From assembly GCF_016658865.1 (NCBI RefSeq), contig NZ_CP067992.1, forward strand, positions 62,001 to 126,000: a stretch of 64,000 nucleotides of DNA. Reading direction: 5' to 3'. The position numbers and the translations under genes are program-made. How positions within the stretch are numbered: the first letter of the stretch is position 1; the number at the start of each line of letters is the position of its first letter. The DNA is from Streptococcus mitis (GTDB lineage: Bacteria; Bacillota; Bacilli; Lactobacillales; Streptococcaceae). The notes below the pieces were generated by a model. That model was not told the origin of the DNA. It searched no databases and worked only from the letters and a program-made list of their open reading frames with translations. Shown here one piece after another: positions 31,501-40,574 of this stretch.

Positions 31501-34500
31501 AGACTTAATTAAAGTAGACCCAACAGTAACAACTGATCCAACAAATCCAAGCACAACAGCTCCAGTATCTCCAAAAACAGCAGATACACCTGTAAAAGAA
31601 GGAGATGAAAATCTTGGTAAATATCCAGCAGGAGTTACTCGTGAGGACTTAGTTAAAGAAGTTACACGTACAATTAAGTATCTAAAAGAAGAAGATGCAA
31701 ACAAAGATAATGCTACTCCTTTATATGCTGAAAAGGTGCAAAAAGTAACTTACAAACGTACAGCAACAGTTAATCCTGAAACAAAAGAAGTAACTTACTC
31801 TGATTGGGAAGTTTACAATGAAGCGGATAAACTAACTGATGCTAAAGCAGATGGTACTAATGGTAAGTATAACTCAGTTGAATCTCCAGTTATTAATAAT
31901 TATTTATTAGTGGATAATGCGGATAAACTTGTTCCAGAAAAAGATGCTCCTAAGCCAGCACAAAATGGAACAGCAACTTCTGAAGTGAAGAAAGTTCTTT
32001 ATAAAGAAATTGGTTCATTTGTACCTAACTATCCAGCAGGTAAGAAACCACAAGGAGCACCAGATAAGATCTCTTATCCAAATAACCCGACTGATCCAAC
32101 GGTTCCAGGTGATTTTAGCACGATAACAATTCCATATGTTCCAGGATATACTCCAGTATATAACGGACAAGAATTAACACCGAAAAATCCAAATGATCCA
32201 ACTCAAGGCTATAAAGTTCCAGATGGATTTACACCAACGGACAAATTTGGGGAATCACCAATTACATATATACCTTCTACTCAAACAGCTAAAGTAGTGA
32301 TTGAGAAGAAAGTCGATGGAGCCGCAAATGAAGTGGTTTCTAGCTTTGATTTAACAGGAAAATCTGGTTCAGAATTACCAGCAAGTACAGATGTTGACAA
32401 CAAAATCAAAGAACTTAAGAACCAAGGTTATGAAGTAGAAAGTGATGAATACCATATTCAAGATAATCATCATCCAATTTTTGATGACAAGGAAGATATT
32501 AACCCAACAGATGGTTCATCAGCACCTTCTCAAACATTTAAAATTGTGGTTAAACCTAGAATCATTGAAGTACCTTCATCAACACCACATGAAAAAGATA
32601 GTCCAGTAGATCCAAATGGGGATACACCAGAACTTAAATGGCCTGAGGGATTAGCTGAATCTGACTTGAATACAACAGCTAAACGTGTGATTTCATATGT
32701 GAAGAAAGATTCAGATACAGCAGCTGAAGAAAAAGCTAAGGATGATACTGTTCAAACGGTACCATTCACAAGAAAAGCGACCGTTAATCTTGTTACAAAA
32801 GAAGTAACCTATACTGATTGGGAAAGTCCAAATAAAACATGGGATAAAGTTGGAGTAGACGTTCTACCAGGATATATTGCTGATAAAAAAGAAATTCCAG
32901 CTAAAGAAGCAGCAACCCCTGCAAAAGATACAAAAGTAATCCCTGATGAAACGGATAAAGTTACTTATACGAAAATTGGAAGCTGGATTCCTGTTGATCC
33001 AACCACTGGTAAGGATGGAGATCCGATTCCATTCCCTAACGATCCAAATGATCCAACCAAGACTGGTGAAATTACGCAAATTATTCCTCATAAAGATGGA
33101 TATACTCCAAAAGATGGAAATGGAACACCATTAGAACCGGTAAATCCTGCTAAACCAGAAGAAGGATATAAACCACCAAAAATTACGGATCCAAAAGCAA
33201 ATATCAAGATTACCTATGATAAAGACGATCAAAAAGCAAAAGTAAAATTTGTTTCAGTAGATGATGAAGGTGTTGAAACACCATTAGATACGAAATATAA
33301 TATTGATGATCTTACTGGTAAATCAGGAGATAAAATTCCAGAAGAAAAAGTTCAAGCACGTGTTGATGTTTTGAAATCTATGGGATATGATGTTGTAGAT
33401 AATCCATTTGATCAGGATCCAACATTTGATACTAAGAAAGAAATAGATCAAGAGTTTACAATTAAAGTTAAACCACAAGTTTCAACTGCAAAACCTGTTT
33501 ATGTAGTAGAAGGAGATAAACCATCTTCAGAAAAATTAAAAGATGCTGTTACTACTAAAGGAAATGAGAAAACAGTAGATGAAACTAAACTTCCTGATAC
33601 AACTGATAAAGTTGGGGATGACACATTAACAGCTCCTGTGACAGTGACATATGGTTCAGGGGATAATAAACGTGAAGAAACTGTTAATGTACCGATTAAA
33701 GTTGTTGAAGGATATCCACAAATTGTCCCAGTAGATCCAAAAGAAGCTCCAAAAGCAGAAGATAGTATCAATCCAGATGATTATCCAGCTGGTTCTAAAT
33801 TCACTTACGAAAAAGAACCAGATACAACAACACCTGGAGATAAAGAAGTTAAGATTATTGTTACTGATGAAAATGGAAATGAACTAGTAAGAGTTCCAGC
33901 AACAGTACGTGTAGTTGACAGTATTCCACAATACGTTGTGGCTGATAAAGCTAATAAACAACCAGAAGCTAAACAAAGTATCACACCGGGTGAATATCCA
34001 GACGGAACGGAATTTACTTATGAAACTCCAGTAGATACAACTACATCGGGAGAGAAAGATGTAGTCGTTGTGGCTAAAGTTGGTGAAGATACGATTGTTA
34101 AAGTTCCAGCTAAAGTTGTGGTAGTAGATCCTGAAGTGCAATATGTATTTGAAAATCCTCAAAATACACAACCAGATCCATCTGAAAGCATTAATCCTGA
34201 TCAATATCCAGACGGAACTAAGTTCACCTATAAAGATGGTGATGTAGATACAACAACACCTGGAGATAAGAAAGTAACAGTAGTTGCGAAAGATGGTGAA
34301 GATAAACTTGTAGAAGTCCCTGCAGTTGTGAAAGTATTACCAGTTGTTAAACCAACGGGAGTAACAGTACTTAAAGATAGCACAGATTTAGAAACAATGG
34401 TTAAAGCAAAAGCTCAAGAAGTAGTGGATGCATTACCAAAAGATAATATTCCTGCAGGTGTAACAGTAACTGTTAAAGAAGTGAAAGAAAAACCTGAAAC

Positions 34501-37500
34501 AACTGCTACAGGAGAACAAAAACCAGCTAAGGTAGTTATTGAATATACTGATGAAAAAGGAAACGTTATTGGTACTAAAGAAGTAGAAGTCCCAGTAACA
34601 GTAGTTGGATCAACAACTAAACGAGTAGTCGTGTTTGAAGGTGATAAACCAACGAAAGCTGAAGATGCCGTAACACCAGGACAAGGCGGGACAGTTGGTA
34701 AACCAACAACATTACCAGAAACAACTGGAAAAGCAGGAACTACAGATGTAACAGTCGAAGTTCCAGTAACTTACGAAGGAATTAAAGATCCAGAGAAAGT
34801 AATAGTACCAGTAACAGTATTGCCAGTTGCTAAAGGTGAAGTAACAGTACCAAAAGGTGAAACTACAGATAAAGTTAAAGAAGTAGCTAAAGCTAAAGCG
34901 GAAGAAGTAGCAAACTCAGCAGATTTCAAAGCTAAATTACCAGATGGTGCCAAAGATGTAGAAGTTGGAGCGATTACAGAAGAAGTGCTTGCAACCATTA
35001 CATCGGAAGCAGGAACAAACAAAGGAACTGTAAAAGTCCCAGTAACCTATACAGTAGATGGCGTTAAGTATACAAAAGATGCAGAAATTACTGTAAATGT
35101 CGTTGGTTCAAATGCTGATCAAGTATACGTTGTTGAAGGCGACAAACCTGAAATAGCTAAAGTAAAAGATGCAGTAACACCAGGACAAGGTGGAACAGTA
35201 CAAGATCCAACAGAAGCTGATTTACCAGATACAAAGGATAAAGTTGGAGCAACCGATGTAACAGTACCAACTAAAGTTAAGTATGCAAATGGTGAAGAGA
35301 CAGTAAAAGTCCCAGTGACAGTATTACCAAAAGTAACCCCAGAAGGTGTAACAGTTCTTAAAGATAGTGATAAGCAAGAACTAGAAAAAGCTATTAAAGA
35401 ACAGGCTGAAAAAGCAGCTAATAACGTGAAGGGGCTTCCATCAGGAGTTACTGTAACAGTTACAGAAGTTAAAACAGGAACAGTACCACCTACAGCAACA
35501 GTTGGTGTACAAATCCCAGCGACAGTAGTGGTAGAGTATGTGAAAGATGGTAAAGTAGTTGCGACTAAAGAGGTACCTGTACCTGTTAACGTAGTAGAAG
35601 TCGTTCCAGTCTCAATAGAGACACCAGTCACCTCTACCCCATTAACACCAGAGGATTACACTAAAGGAATTAAGATTCCAGAAGGCGGTAAAGTCACAAA
35701 TGTTGAAAACATTCCAGACTTGACAACACCAGGTAAGAAGGATCCAGTTAAAGTCACGGTTGAATTACCAAATGGAAAAGTGATTACAGTAGAAGTCCCA
35801 GTTAATGTAACACCTGTTAAAGAGATTGAGACACCAGTCACCTCTACCCCATTAACACCAGAGGATTACACAAAAGGCATCAAGATTCCAGAAGGTGGCA
35901 AGGTCACAAATGTTGAAAACATTCCAGACTTGACAACACCAGGTAAGAAAGATCCAGTTCAGGTAACGGTTGAATTACCAAATGGAAAAGTGATTACAGT
36001 AGAAGTCCCAGTTAATGTAACACCTGTTAAAGAGATTGAGACACCAGTCACATCTACCCCATTAACACCAGAGGATTACACAAAAGGCATCAAGATTCCA
36101 GAAGGTGGCAAGGTAACGAATGTTGAAAACATTCCAGACTTGACAACACCAGGTAAGAAGGATCCAGTTAAGGTAACGGTTGAATTACCAAATGGAAAAG
36201 TAGTCACAGTAGAGATTCCAGTAACTGTAACACCTGTTAAGGAAATTGAAACTCCAGTTACGAAAACTCCATTAACACCAGAGGATTACACTAAAGGAAT
36301 TAAGATTCCAGAAGGTGGCAAGGTCACAAATGTTGAAAATATTCCAGACTTGACAACACCAGGTAAGAAAGATCCAGTTAAGGTAACGGTTGAATTACCA
36401 AGTGGCAAAGTGATTACAGTAGAAGTCCCAGTAACTGTAACACCTGTTAAGGAAATTGAAACTCCAGTAACTAAGACCCCATTAACACCAGAGGATTACA
36501 CAAAAGGCATCAAGATTCCAGAAGGTGGCAAGGTAACGAATGTTGAAAATATTCCAGACTTGACAACACCAGGTAAGAAGGATCCAGTTAAAGTCACGGT
36601 TGAATTACCAAATGGAAAAGTTATTGTAGTAGAAGTTCCAGTTAATGTAACACCTGTTAAAGAGATTGAGACACCAGTCACATCTACCCCATTAACGCCA
36701 GAGGATTACACAAAAGGAATTAAGATTCCAGAAGGTGGCAAGGTCACAAATGTTGAAAACATTCCAGACTTGACAACTCCAGGTAAGAAGGATCCAGTTA
36801 AAGTAACGGTAGAATTACCAAATGGCAAAGTGATTACAGTAGAAGTCCCAGTTAATGTAACACCTGTTAAAGAGATTGAGACACCAGTCACCTCTACCCC
36901 ATTAACACCAGAGGATTATACTAAAGGCATCAAGATTCCAGAAGGTGGCAAGGTCACAAATGTTGAAAACATTCCAGACTTGATAACTCCAGGTAAGAAA
37001 GATCCAGTTAAAGTAACGGTTGAATTACCAAATGGCAAAGTGATTACAGTAGAAGTCCCAGTTAATGTAACACCTGTTAAGGAAATTGAAACTCCAGTAA
37101 CGAAAACACCATTAACGCCAGAGGATTACACTAAAGGAATTAAGATTCCAGAAGGTGGCAAGGTCACAAATGTTGAAAACATTCCAGACTTGACAACTCC
37201 AGGTAAGAAGGATCCAGTTAAAGTAACGGTAGAATTACCAAATGGCAAAGTGATTACAGTAGAAGTCCCAGTTAATGTAACACCTGTTAAAGAGATTGAG
37301 ACACCAGTCACATCTACCCCATTAACACCAGAGGATTACACTAAAGGAATTAAGATTCCGGAAGGTGGCAAGGTCACAAATGTTGAAAACATTCCAGATT
37401 TGACAACTCCAGGTAAGAAAGATCCAGTTAAAGTCACGGTTGAATTACCAAATGGTAAAGTAGTCACAGTAGAGGTTCCAGTAAATGTAACACCTGTTAA

Positions 37501-38563
37501 GGAAATTGAAACTCCAGTTACGAAAACTCCATTAACACCAGAGGATTACACTAAAGGAATTAAGATTCCAGAAGGTGGCAAGGTCACAAATGTTGAAAAC
37601 ATTCCAGACTTGACAACTCCAGGTAAGAAGGATCCAGTTAAAGTCACGGTTGAATTACCAAATGGTAAAGTAGTCACAGTAGAGGTTCCAGTAAATGTAA
37701 CACCAATTAACGATATCATCAAAAATGTTGGAGACCCAATCACGAATGAAGATGTTGAGAAAAATGTTAAGATTCCAGAAGGTGGGAAAATCGTTTCTAT
37801 CGGAGATAAACCAGGAACTGAAACTCCAGGAGTAAAACCTGTTGTACCAGTAGTAATTGAATTACCAAATGGTAAACAAATTACAGTAGAGGTCCCAGTA
37901 ATTGTTAAACCAAAAGTTACTCCAATCGTAGTAGAAGTTGGAACTCCGGTAACAGAAGAAGATGTTAAGAAACATGTTGAGTTACCAGAAGGATGGAAGA
38001 TTAAAAAAGTTGGTGATATTCCAACGACTACAACACCAGGAACTAAGCCTTCGGTATCAGTAGTAGTTGAATTGCCAGATGGACGTACTGTGACGGTTGA
38101 TGTACCAGTAATTGTAACTCCTAAATCAACACCATCGACAGATGATAAAGTAAAAGTTACTCCAATTGTGGTAGAGGTTGGAACTCCAATTGGCAAAGAT
38201 GATGTTAAGAAACATGTTGAGTTACCAAAAGGTGCCGAAATCGTAGAGATTGGTGAAATCCCAACAACAGAAACTCCAGGACAAAAACCAAGTGTTAAAG
38301 TAAAAGTGAAACTACCATCAGGAGAAATCGTAGAGGTAGAAGTCCCAGTAACAGTCATACCTAAGCATGTTGAACCATCAACACCAGTTGGACCATCAAC
38401 TCCAAGCCAACAAGCTTCTAAACCAGAAACACCTAAATATGTTGAAGGTCAAAAAGAACTTCCAAACACAGGTACAGAAGCTAACGCTAGCCTAGCAGCG
38501 CTTGGACTTCTTGGAGCCCTAGGTGGATTTGGACTTGTTGCTCGAAAGAAAAAAGAAGACTAA
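28550..38563 (+). CDS. 3337-residue YSIRK/LPXTG repeat surface protein
   Basis: One of the longest genes in its neighbourhood (10 kb). ATG 28550 follows AAAGGAG; the longer frame from 28493 lacks a ribosome site. Order of parts: YSIRK signal (RFSIRKYSFGAASVAIA); a helical FIVAR-like module (about 95-175); a large unique region containing a DUF11-like beta-sandwich (about 545-720); repeated Thr/Pro/Asp-rich modules; three YPDG-type units (YPAGSKFTYE, YPDGTEFTYE, YPDGTKFTYK) of the Rib/alpha family; GDKP...VTPGQGGTV Rib-like units; ten 70-residue repeats; three diverged repeats; and a short Pro-rich wall segment with LPNTG, membrane helix and RKKKED. Rib-type stalks project adhesin heads from the wall. 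The head ligand is unknown. Confidence 0.88.
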   Translation: MYSRIKKYHGQKVQRFSIRKYSFGAASVAIAALMMFGGGATAKADTIQGNDARTSSNLSNQQSSPSQENLNHEENVSSSDAKGKEIPSKDPVSKPVVTSAEALVNEDRVAPENIAKVDFSKLSEAISRIQSAIDKVEISNKTSKTIEDAKAALLEAQALSANDKATQAEVDKTVARLGEKAFVIESMPKVSPAVEDKSETEAKVEKTNKNQDPRNGKAIPGKGESGFRATPTGVGEQAAEGPTSNNKRGVGANPVDNVISSLKNQFGDIDFNTPDVETKSATVENQYSRNNASSPNPAPVKLGKITYNWKEKRIENEIDGWKIEGTNNYVTAIKPEAPTEVAADRPAGFEPKPSKVYDNNGSIDRQYNDTPTPDNPLAPNKANQNYANGVNYSSVPGIPLNNAEHSAVGKGYYIQLNKKGTQISKEFNVNPNSRLYLSALTGGAYGNMGTAGTGEKVEITVTDADTGEVLTTLKDANNNSETTHVSTPYGDGGNGNGFGFWRTIINTPNTTKKIKITIKALEDGPAFKKTYPVNGKSEIEDGYFVGGVNLAVGAALEMTTDVVRNKATSSYGEDTLYKDKESGQLRVTVKNVGGLPTYGAYEYTIKIPEGVELKDSLKKANEWNWPGPFQVVSYDEATRTLRLKFNAGDSDPAKNGTRTFGIDFTTAKNFKGTATFKVTAEIKEGFTDLQGNRVLENTGVVNPNSPYRNTFNALGNTDNPDYYYNKTIYIDTIKPVTPTVEPVHTDSINGEKTDKNQPTELLISVPTEKDTNLTDVPREKQDIADNDRNNGTDRDADTEVDNIKEAIGGVTSMKVTLPNSKTPITLNKKEDGWYIGETKVEVRDGKLVVPVPKGTDLTEANETTNPDKRIKVTVLDKAGNESDPAYANVLNEAPTVAVEKKDLYVYKTKEADKWNNDKVLEKAKPSATDLEDDRDGVDSTKPTIAVSDAGNLDTTKVGDYTVKVQSTDSEGKKSTETNVTVHVLDLIKVDPTVTTDPTNPSTTAPVSPKTADTPVKEGDENLGKYPAGVTREDLVKEVTRTIKYLKEEDANKDNATPLYAEKVQKVTYKRTATVNPETKEVTYSDWEVYNEADKLTDAKADGTNGKYNSVESPVINNYLLVDNADKLVPEKDAPKPAQNGTATSEVKKVLYKEIGSFVPNYPAGKKPQGAPDKISYPNNPTDPTVPGDFSTITIPYVPGYTPVYNGQELTPKNPNDPTQGYKVPDGFTPTDKFGESPITYIPSTQTAKVVIEKKVDGAANEVVSSFDLTGKSGSELPASTDVDNKIKELKNQGYEVESDEYHIQDNHHPIFDDKEDINPTDGSSAPSQTFKIVVKPRIIEVPSSTPHEKDSPVDPNGDTPELKWPEGLAESDLNTTAKRVISYVKKDSDTAAEEKAKDDTVQTVPFTRKATVNLVTKEVTYTDWESPNKTWDKVGVDVLPGYIADKKEIPAKEAATPAKDTKVIPDETDKVTYTKIGSWIPVDPTTGKDGDPIPFPNDPNDPTKTGEITQIIPHKDGYTPKDGNGTPLEPVNPAKPEEGYKPPKITDPKANIKITYDKDDQKAKVKFVSVDDEGVETPLDTKYNIDDLTGKSGDKIPEEKVQARVDVLKSMGYDVVDNPFDQDPTFDTKKEIDQEFTIKVKPQVSTAKPVYVVEGDKPSSEKLKDAVTTKGNEKTVDETKLPDTTDKVGDDTLTAPVTVTYGSGDNKREETVNVPIKVVEGYPQIVPVDPKEAPKAEDSINPDDYPAGSKFTYEKEPDTTTPGDKEVKIIVTDENGNELVRVPATVRVVDSIPQYVVADKANKQPEAKQSITPGEYPDGTEFTYETPVDTTTSGEKDVVVVAKVGEDTIVKVPAKVVVVDPEVQYVFENPQNTQPDPSESINPDQYPDGTKFTYKDGDVDTTTPGDKKVTVVAKDGEDKLVEVPAVVKVLPVVKPTGVTVLKDSTDLETMVKAKAQEVVDALPKDNIPAGVTVTVKEVKEKPETTATGEQKPAKVVIEYTDEKGNVIGTKEVEVPVTVVGSTTKRVVVFEGDKPTKAEDAVTPGQGGTVGKPTTLPETTGKAGTTDVTVEVPVTYEGIKDPEKVIVPVTVLPVAKGEVTVPKGETTDKVKEVAKAKAEEVANSADFKAKLPDGAKDVEVGAITEEVLATITSEAGTNKGTVKVPVTYTVDGVKYTKDAEITVNVVGSNADQVYVVEGDKPEIAKVKDAVTPGQGGTVQDPTEADLPDTKDKVGATDVTVPTKVKYANGEETVKVPVTVLPKVTPEGVTVLKDSDKQELEKAIKEQAEKAANNVKGLPSGVTVTVTEVKTGTVPPTATVGVQIPATVVVEYVKDGKVVATKEVPVPVNVVEVVPVSIETPVTSTPLTPEDYTKGIKIPEGGKVTNVENIPDLTTPGKKDPVKVTVELPNGKVITVEVPVNVTPVKEIETPVTSTPLTPEDYTKGIKIPEGGKVTNVENIPDLTTPGKKDPVQVTVELPNGKVITVEVPVNVTPVKEIETPVTSTPLTPEDYTKGIKIPEGGKVTNVENIPDLTTPGKKDPVKVTVELPNGKVVTVEIPVTVTPVKEIETPVTKTPLTPEDYTKGIKIPEGGKVTNVENIPDLTTPGKKDPVKVTVELPSGKVITVEVPVTVTPVKEIETPVTKTPLTPEDYTKGIKIPEGGKVTNVENIPDLTTPGKKDPVKVTVELPNGKVIVVEVPVNVTPVKEIETPVTSTPLTPEDYTKGIKIPEGGKVTNVENIPDLTTPGKKDPVKVTVELPNGKVITVEVPVNVTPVKEIETPVTSTPLTPEDYTKGIKIPEGGKVTNVENIPDLITPGKKDPVKVTVELPNGKVITVEVPVNVTPVKEIETPVTKTPLTPEDYTKGIKIPEGGKVTNVENIPDLTTPGKKDPVKVTVELPNGKVITVEVPVNVTPVKEIETPVTSTPLTPEDYTKGIKIPEGGKVTNVENIPDLTTPGKKDPVKVTVELPNGKVVTVEVPVNVTPVKEIETPVTKTPLTPEDYTKGIKIPEGGKVTNVENIPDLTTPGKKDPVKVTVELPNGKVVTVEVPVNVTPINDIIKNVGDPITNEDVEKNVKIPEGGKIVSIGDKPGTETPGVKPVVPVVIELPNGKQITVEVPVIVKPKVTPIVVEVGTPVTEEDVKKHVELPEGWKIKKVGDIPTTTTPGTKPSVSVVVELPDGRTVTVDVPVIVTPKSTPSTDDKVKVTPIVVEVGTPIGKDDVKKHVELPKGAEIVEIGEIPTTETPGQKPSVKVKVKLPSGEIVEVEVPVTVIPKHVEPSTPVGPSTPSQQASKPETPKYVEGQKELPNTGTEANASLAALGLLGALGGFGLVARKKKED
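35618..37717 (+). repeat. Ten 210-bp tandem repeats
   Basis: Ten units of exactly 70 codons, each starting E-T-P-V-T-(S/K)-T-P-L-T-P-E-D-Y-T-K-G and ending with V-T-P-V-K-E-I. Units differ mainly at Ser/Lys in the first motif, IT/VT before VEVPV, and a few synonymous sites. The near-identity at DNA level indicates recent expansion and probable copy-number variation. Three diverged units follow up to about 38370. Confidence 0.95.
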
Positions 38564-38589
38564 TTCTAATTAGATTTTCTGATAAGAAT

Positions 38590-38619
38590 AAGGAGTAGGA
38601 TATCATATCCGCTCCTTTT
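38590..38619 (+). terminator. Terminator of the 3337-residue protein gene
   Basis: Stem AAGGAG-ta-GGATA / TATCC-g-CTCCTT plus TTT. It duplicates 28273-28304. The following 140 bp to the VOC promoter show nothing else. Confidence 0.85.
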
Positions 38620-38757
38620 CTTTTTGGGATTGAGATGAGAGTTATCATAGCATTGGTTAAAAATTTTCGGTGGTTTTATTGTCAATTCTCTGTAGATTTT
38701 CTCGTTCTAATCCCATATAGATAAGATTACAGAATCATGATCTATAAGTTGTCTGGC

Positions 38758-38785
38758 TTGACTTTCTTTATGGAAATTATATAAT
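38758..38785 (+). promoter_or_regulatory. Promoter of the VOC gene
   Basis: -35 TTGACT (38758-38763), 16-bp spacer, -10 TATAAT (38780-38785). The gene start is 43 bp downstream with AAAAAGAGGA as ribosome site. Confidence 0.7.
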
Positions 38786-38827
38786 AGTTGTAACAAAAAG
38801 AATTACAATTAAAAAAGAGGACCATTT

Positions 38828-39682
38828 ATGACCTATGAATACCATAGCCACATTTATTTGGCAGAGGCAGTTTTAAATGTGAAGGACTTGGCGAGTCAAA
38901 CAGCCTTTTATCAGCAGATTATTGGTTTAGAAATCTTATCTCAAACTGATACAGATGCTATTCTGGGACTTGGTGGAAAAGCCTTGGTACACTTGATTCA
39001 AGCACAAGAAAGCGGTGAAGTAAGGGAACATTATGGTCTTTATCATCTGGCCATTCTCTTGCCGACACGAAAGGCTTTGGCGGATGTCTTGAAGCATCTG
39101 ACAGATTTACAGATTCCTCTTGTCGGCGGTGCAGATCACGGTTACAGTGAGGCCCTTTATTTGGAGGATTTGGAGGGAAATGGCATTGAACTCTATCGAG
39201 ATAAGCCGGTTTCTACATGGGATATTCGAGAAGATGGACGCATTATCGGGGTGACTGAGGCCCTTGCGGCTCAGGATATCTATGAGTTGGGGGAAAGAGT
39301 AGAGCCCTTTGCTTTAGCCGAGGGTACGAGAATGGGGCACATTCATCTTTCTGTCAAGGATAGTCGAAAGTCTAGCCAGTTTTATCAAAAGATGTTAGGG
39401 CTAGAGGACAAATTCAGTGTGCCTAGTGCTAGTTGGATTGCAGCTGGAGACTACCATCATCATTTGGCAGTCAACGAATGGGGAGGAAGAGGTTTGGCTG
39501 CGCGTAAGCAAGGTTTACCAGGTTTAGCCTATTATGTTATTGAGGTAGCTCGTAAAGAAGAACTGTTAACGATTGCCCAGCGAGCACAGGCAGTTGATGC
39601 ACCAATCAAGTGGCTGACATCTAGCCAGCTGGAAATCACAGACCCAGACGGAATTGTGACTCGTATCTGTTTAGCAAGGTAA
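38828..39682 (+). CDS. VOC-superfamily (glyoxalase/dioxygenase-like) protein
   Basis: A 284-residue protein with two vicinal-oxygen-chelate halves. The first starts at AVLNVKDLASQTAFYQQIIGLE (about residue 14) and has HLAILLP and GNGIELYRDKP. The second starts at MGHIHLSVKDSRKSSQFYQ (about residue 165) with HLAVNEWGG and the metal-binding TDPDG region near the end. It resembles CatE-type metal-dependent dioxygenases or ring-cleavage glyoxalase-fold proteins of Firmicutes. The candidate metal ligands (His and Glu at the strand ends) are present, but substrate prediction is not possible. It stands alone with its own promoter and precedes cstR. Confidence 0.8.
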   Translation: MTYEYHSHIYLAEAVLNVKDLASQTAFYQQIIGLEILSQTDTDAILGLGGKALVHLIQAQESGEVREHYGLYHLAILLPTRKALADVLKHLTDLQIPLVGGADHGYSEALYLEDLEGNGIELYRDKPVSTWDIREDGRIIGVTEALAAQDIYELGERVEPFALAEGTRMGHIHLSVKDSRKSSQFYQKMLGLEDKFSVPSASWIAAGDYHHHLAVNEWGGRGLAARKQGLPGLAYYVIEVARKEELLTIAQRAQAVDAPIKWLTSSQLEITDPDGIVTRICLAR

Positions 39683-39775
39683 CACTAGAAAACTCTAGTA
39701 AATTATCAGTATGGCTAGTTTACCTTTTGAAAAGTCTTTGATAACAGAGCTGCGTGAGTTGGATGGGCGAGAATT

Positions 39776-39804
39776 TTGACAAAGAAGCTGATTAGAGATA
39801 TAAT
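39776..39804 (+). promoter_or_regulatory. Consensus promoter of cstR
   Basis: -35 TTGACA, 17-bp spacer, -10 TATAAT, a full consensus match. No GC-rich operator like the one at 42563-42579 is seen here, so autorepression is not evident. Confidence 0.85.
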
Positions 39805-39831
39805 GAAGAAAAATCGAGCAAGGAAAAAGAA

Positions 39832-40089
39832 ATGACAAACTCAAAGTATATTACTCGTTTGAAACGTTCAGAGGGTCAGTTGCGTGGGATTCAAAAGATG
39901 ATTGAAGAAGATCGTGACTGTGCTGATATTGTAACGCAATTGACTGCAGTGAAATCTAGTGTGGAACGCGTGATTGAGATGATAATTACGGAAAACCTTA
40001 CTGAATGTATCAATCAGCCACTAGATGATCCTGAAGCTCAAAAGGCACGTCTAGAAAAGGCTATCCGATACTTGATTAAACGGAAATAA
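39832..40089 (+). CDS. cstR: CstR-type persulfide-sensing repressor (CsoR/FrmR family)
   Basis: An 85-residue all-helical repressor. RLKRSEGQLRGIQKMIEEDRDC is the family DNA-binding helix. Cys30 and Cys59 are the only cysteines and keep the 29-residue spacing of the CstR sulfur sensors (Cys31/Cys60 in Staphylococcus aureus). The His and second Cys that CsoR uses to bind copper are missing. CstR forms disulfide or polysulfide bridges with reactive sulfur species and then releases DNA. The divergent rhodanese/CoA-disulfide-reductase operon is the expected target, as in Enterococcus faecalis. It starts after AAGGAAAAAG. Confidence 0.88.
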   Translation: MTNSKYITRLKRSEGQLRGIQKMIEEDRDCADIVTQLTAVKSSVERVIEMIITENLTECINQPLDDPEAQKARLEKAIRYLIKRK

Positions 40090-40173
40090 AGAGATGAGAG
40101 TTGCAAAGATCTCTGCTAATAGAATAGTTTAATGTGAATCAAGAGAGGCTGGAAAAAGTCTTTAAAATAAAAG

Positions 40174-40217
40174 AACGCATACTATCAGGTGTTGAAAACC
40201 TTGATAGTATGCGTTTT
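40174..40217. terminator. Bidirectional terminator between cstR and the rhodanese operon
   Basis: Arms AACGCATACTATCA (40174-40187... ) and TGATAGTATGCGTT (40202-40215) with a further GGT/ACC pairing, then TTTATT on the plus strand; A-rich DNA on the other side gives T on the minus strand. It serves both convergent units. Confidence 0.85.
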
Positions 40218-40277
40218 ATTGTGGGGAGATTTACTTCACTTTCTCCTGAAATTGAGTTTTTGCCCAGCTCCTTTTGA

Positions 40278-40574
40278 TTATTCTACTTGCCCAGGCCAAG
40301 CATTCATACCACCTTCTACGTTGATAACGGTGAGGCCTTGGGCGCTGAGAAAATGACAGGCAGAGGCAGAACGCACTCCACCTTGACAGATAACATGGTA
40401 TTCATGGTCAGGTTTGAGTTCTTTGTAGCCTTGTTCCAAGGTGCTTAAAGGCAGATTTTTTGCACCTGGTGCATGTCCTGCTTGGAATTCATGTACTTCA
40501 CGAACATCGATAAGATTTAGATTTTTATGTTGATATTTTTCATAAAAGTCAGCCATACTGATACTAGTTTCCAT
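40278..40574 (-). CDS. Single-domain rhodanese (last gene of the sulfur operon)
   Basis: A 98-residue rhodanese. The persulfide-carrying Cys lies in VICQGGVRSAS (C-x-x-G-x-R-S loop, about residue 68), and the N-terminal LIDVREVHEFQAGHAPGA is the standard substrate domain strand. Rhodaneses move sulfane sulfur from persulfides or thiosulfate to acceptors. The start (ATG 40574) lies inside the last codons of the CoA-disulfide-reductase gene, overlapping by 11 bases, with GGAGTAG before it. Confidence 0.92.
   Translation of the reverse strand: METSISMADFYEKYQHKNLNLIDVREVHEFQAGHAPGAKNLPLSTLEQGYKELKPDHEYHVICQGGVRSASACHFLSAQGLTVINVEGGMNAWPGQVE

Noticed and set aside
35618..37717. Regular repeat spacing that could suggest a CRISPR array
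   Set aside because: The period is 210 bp with near-identical whole units and an intact reading frame; there are no short repeats with unique spacers and no cas genes.
35119..38358. Several Thr/Ser-rich minus-strand frames, the longest 270 codons
   Set aside because: They are antisense shadows of the Val/Thr/Pro-rich repeats in the 3337-residue protein.
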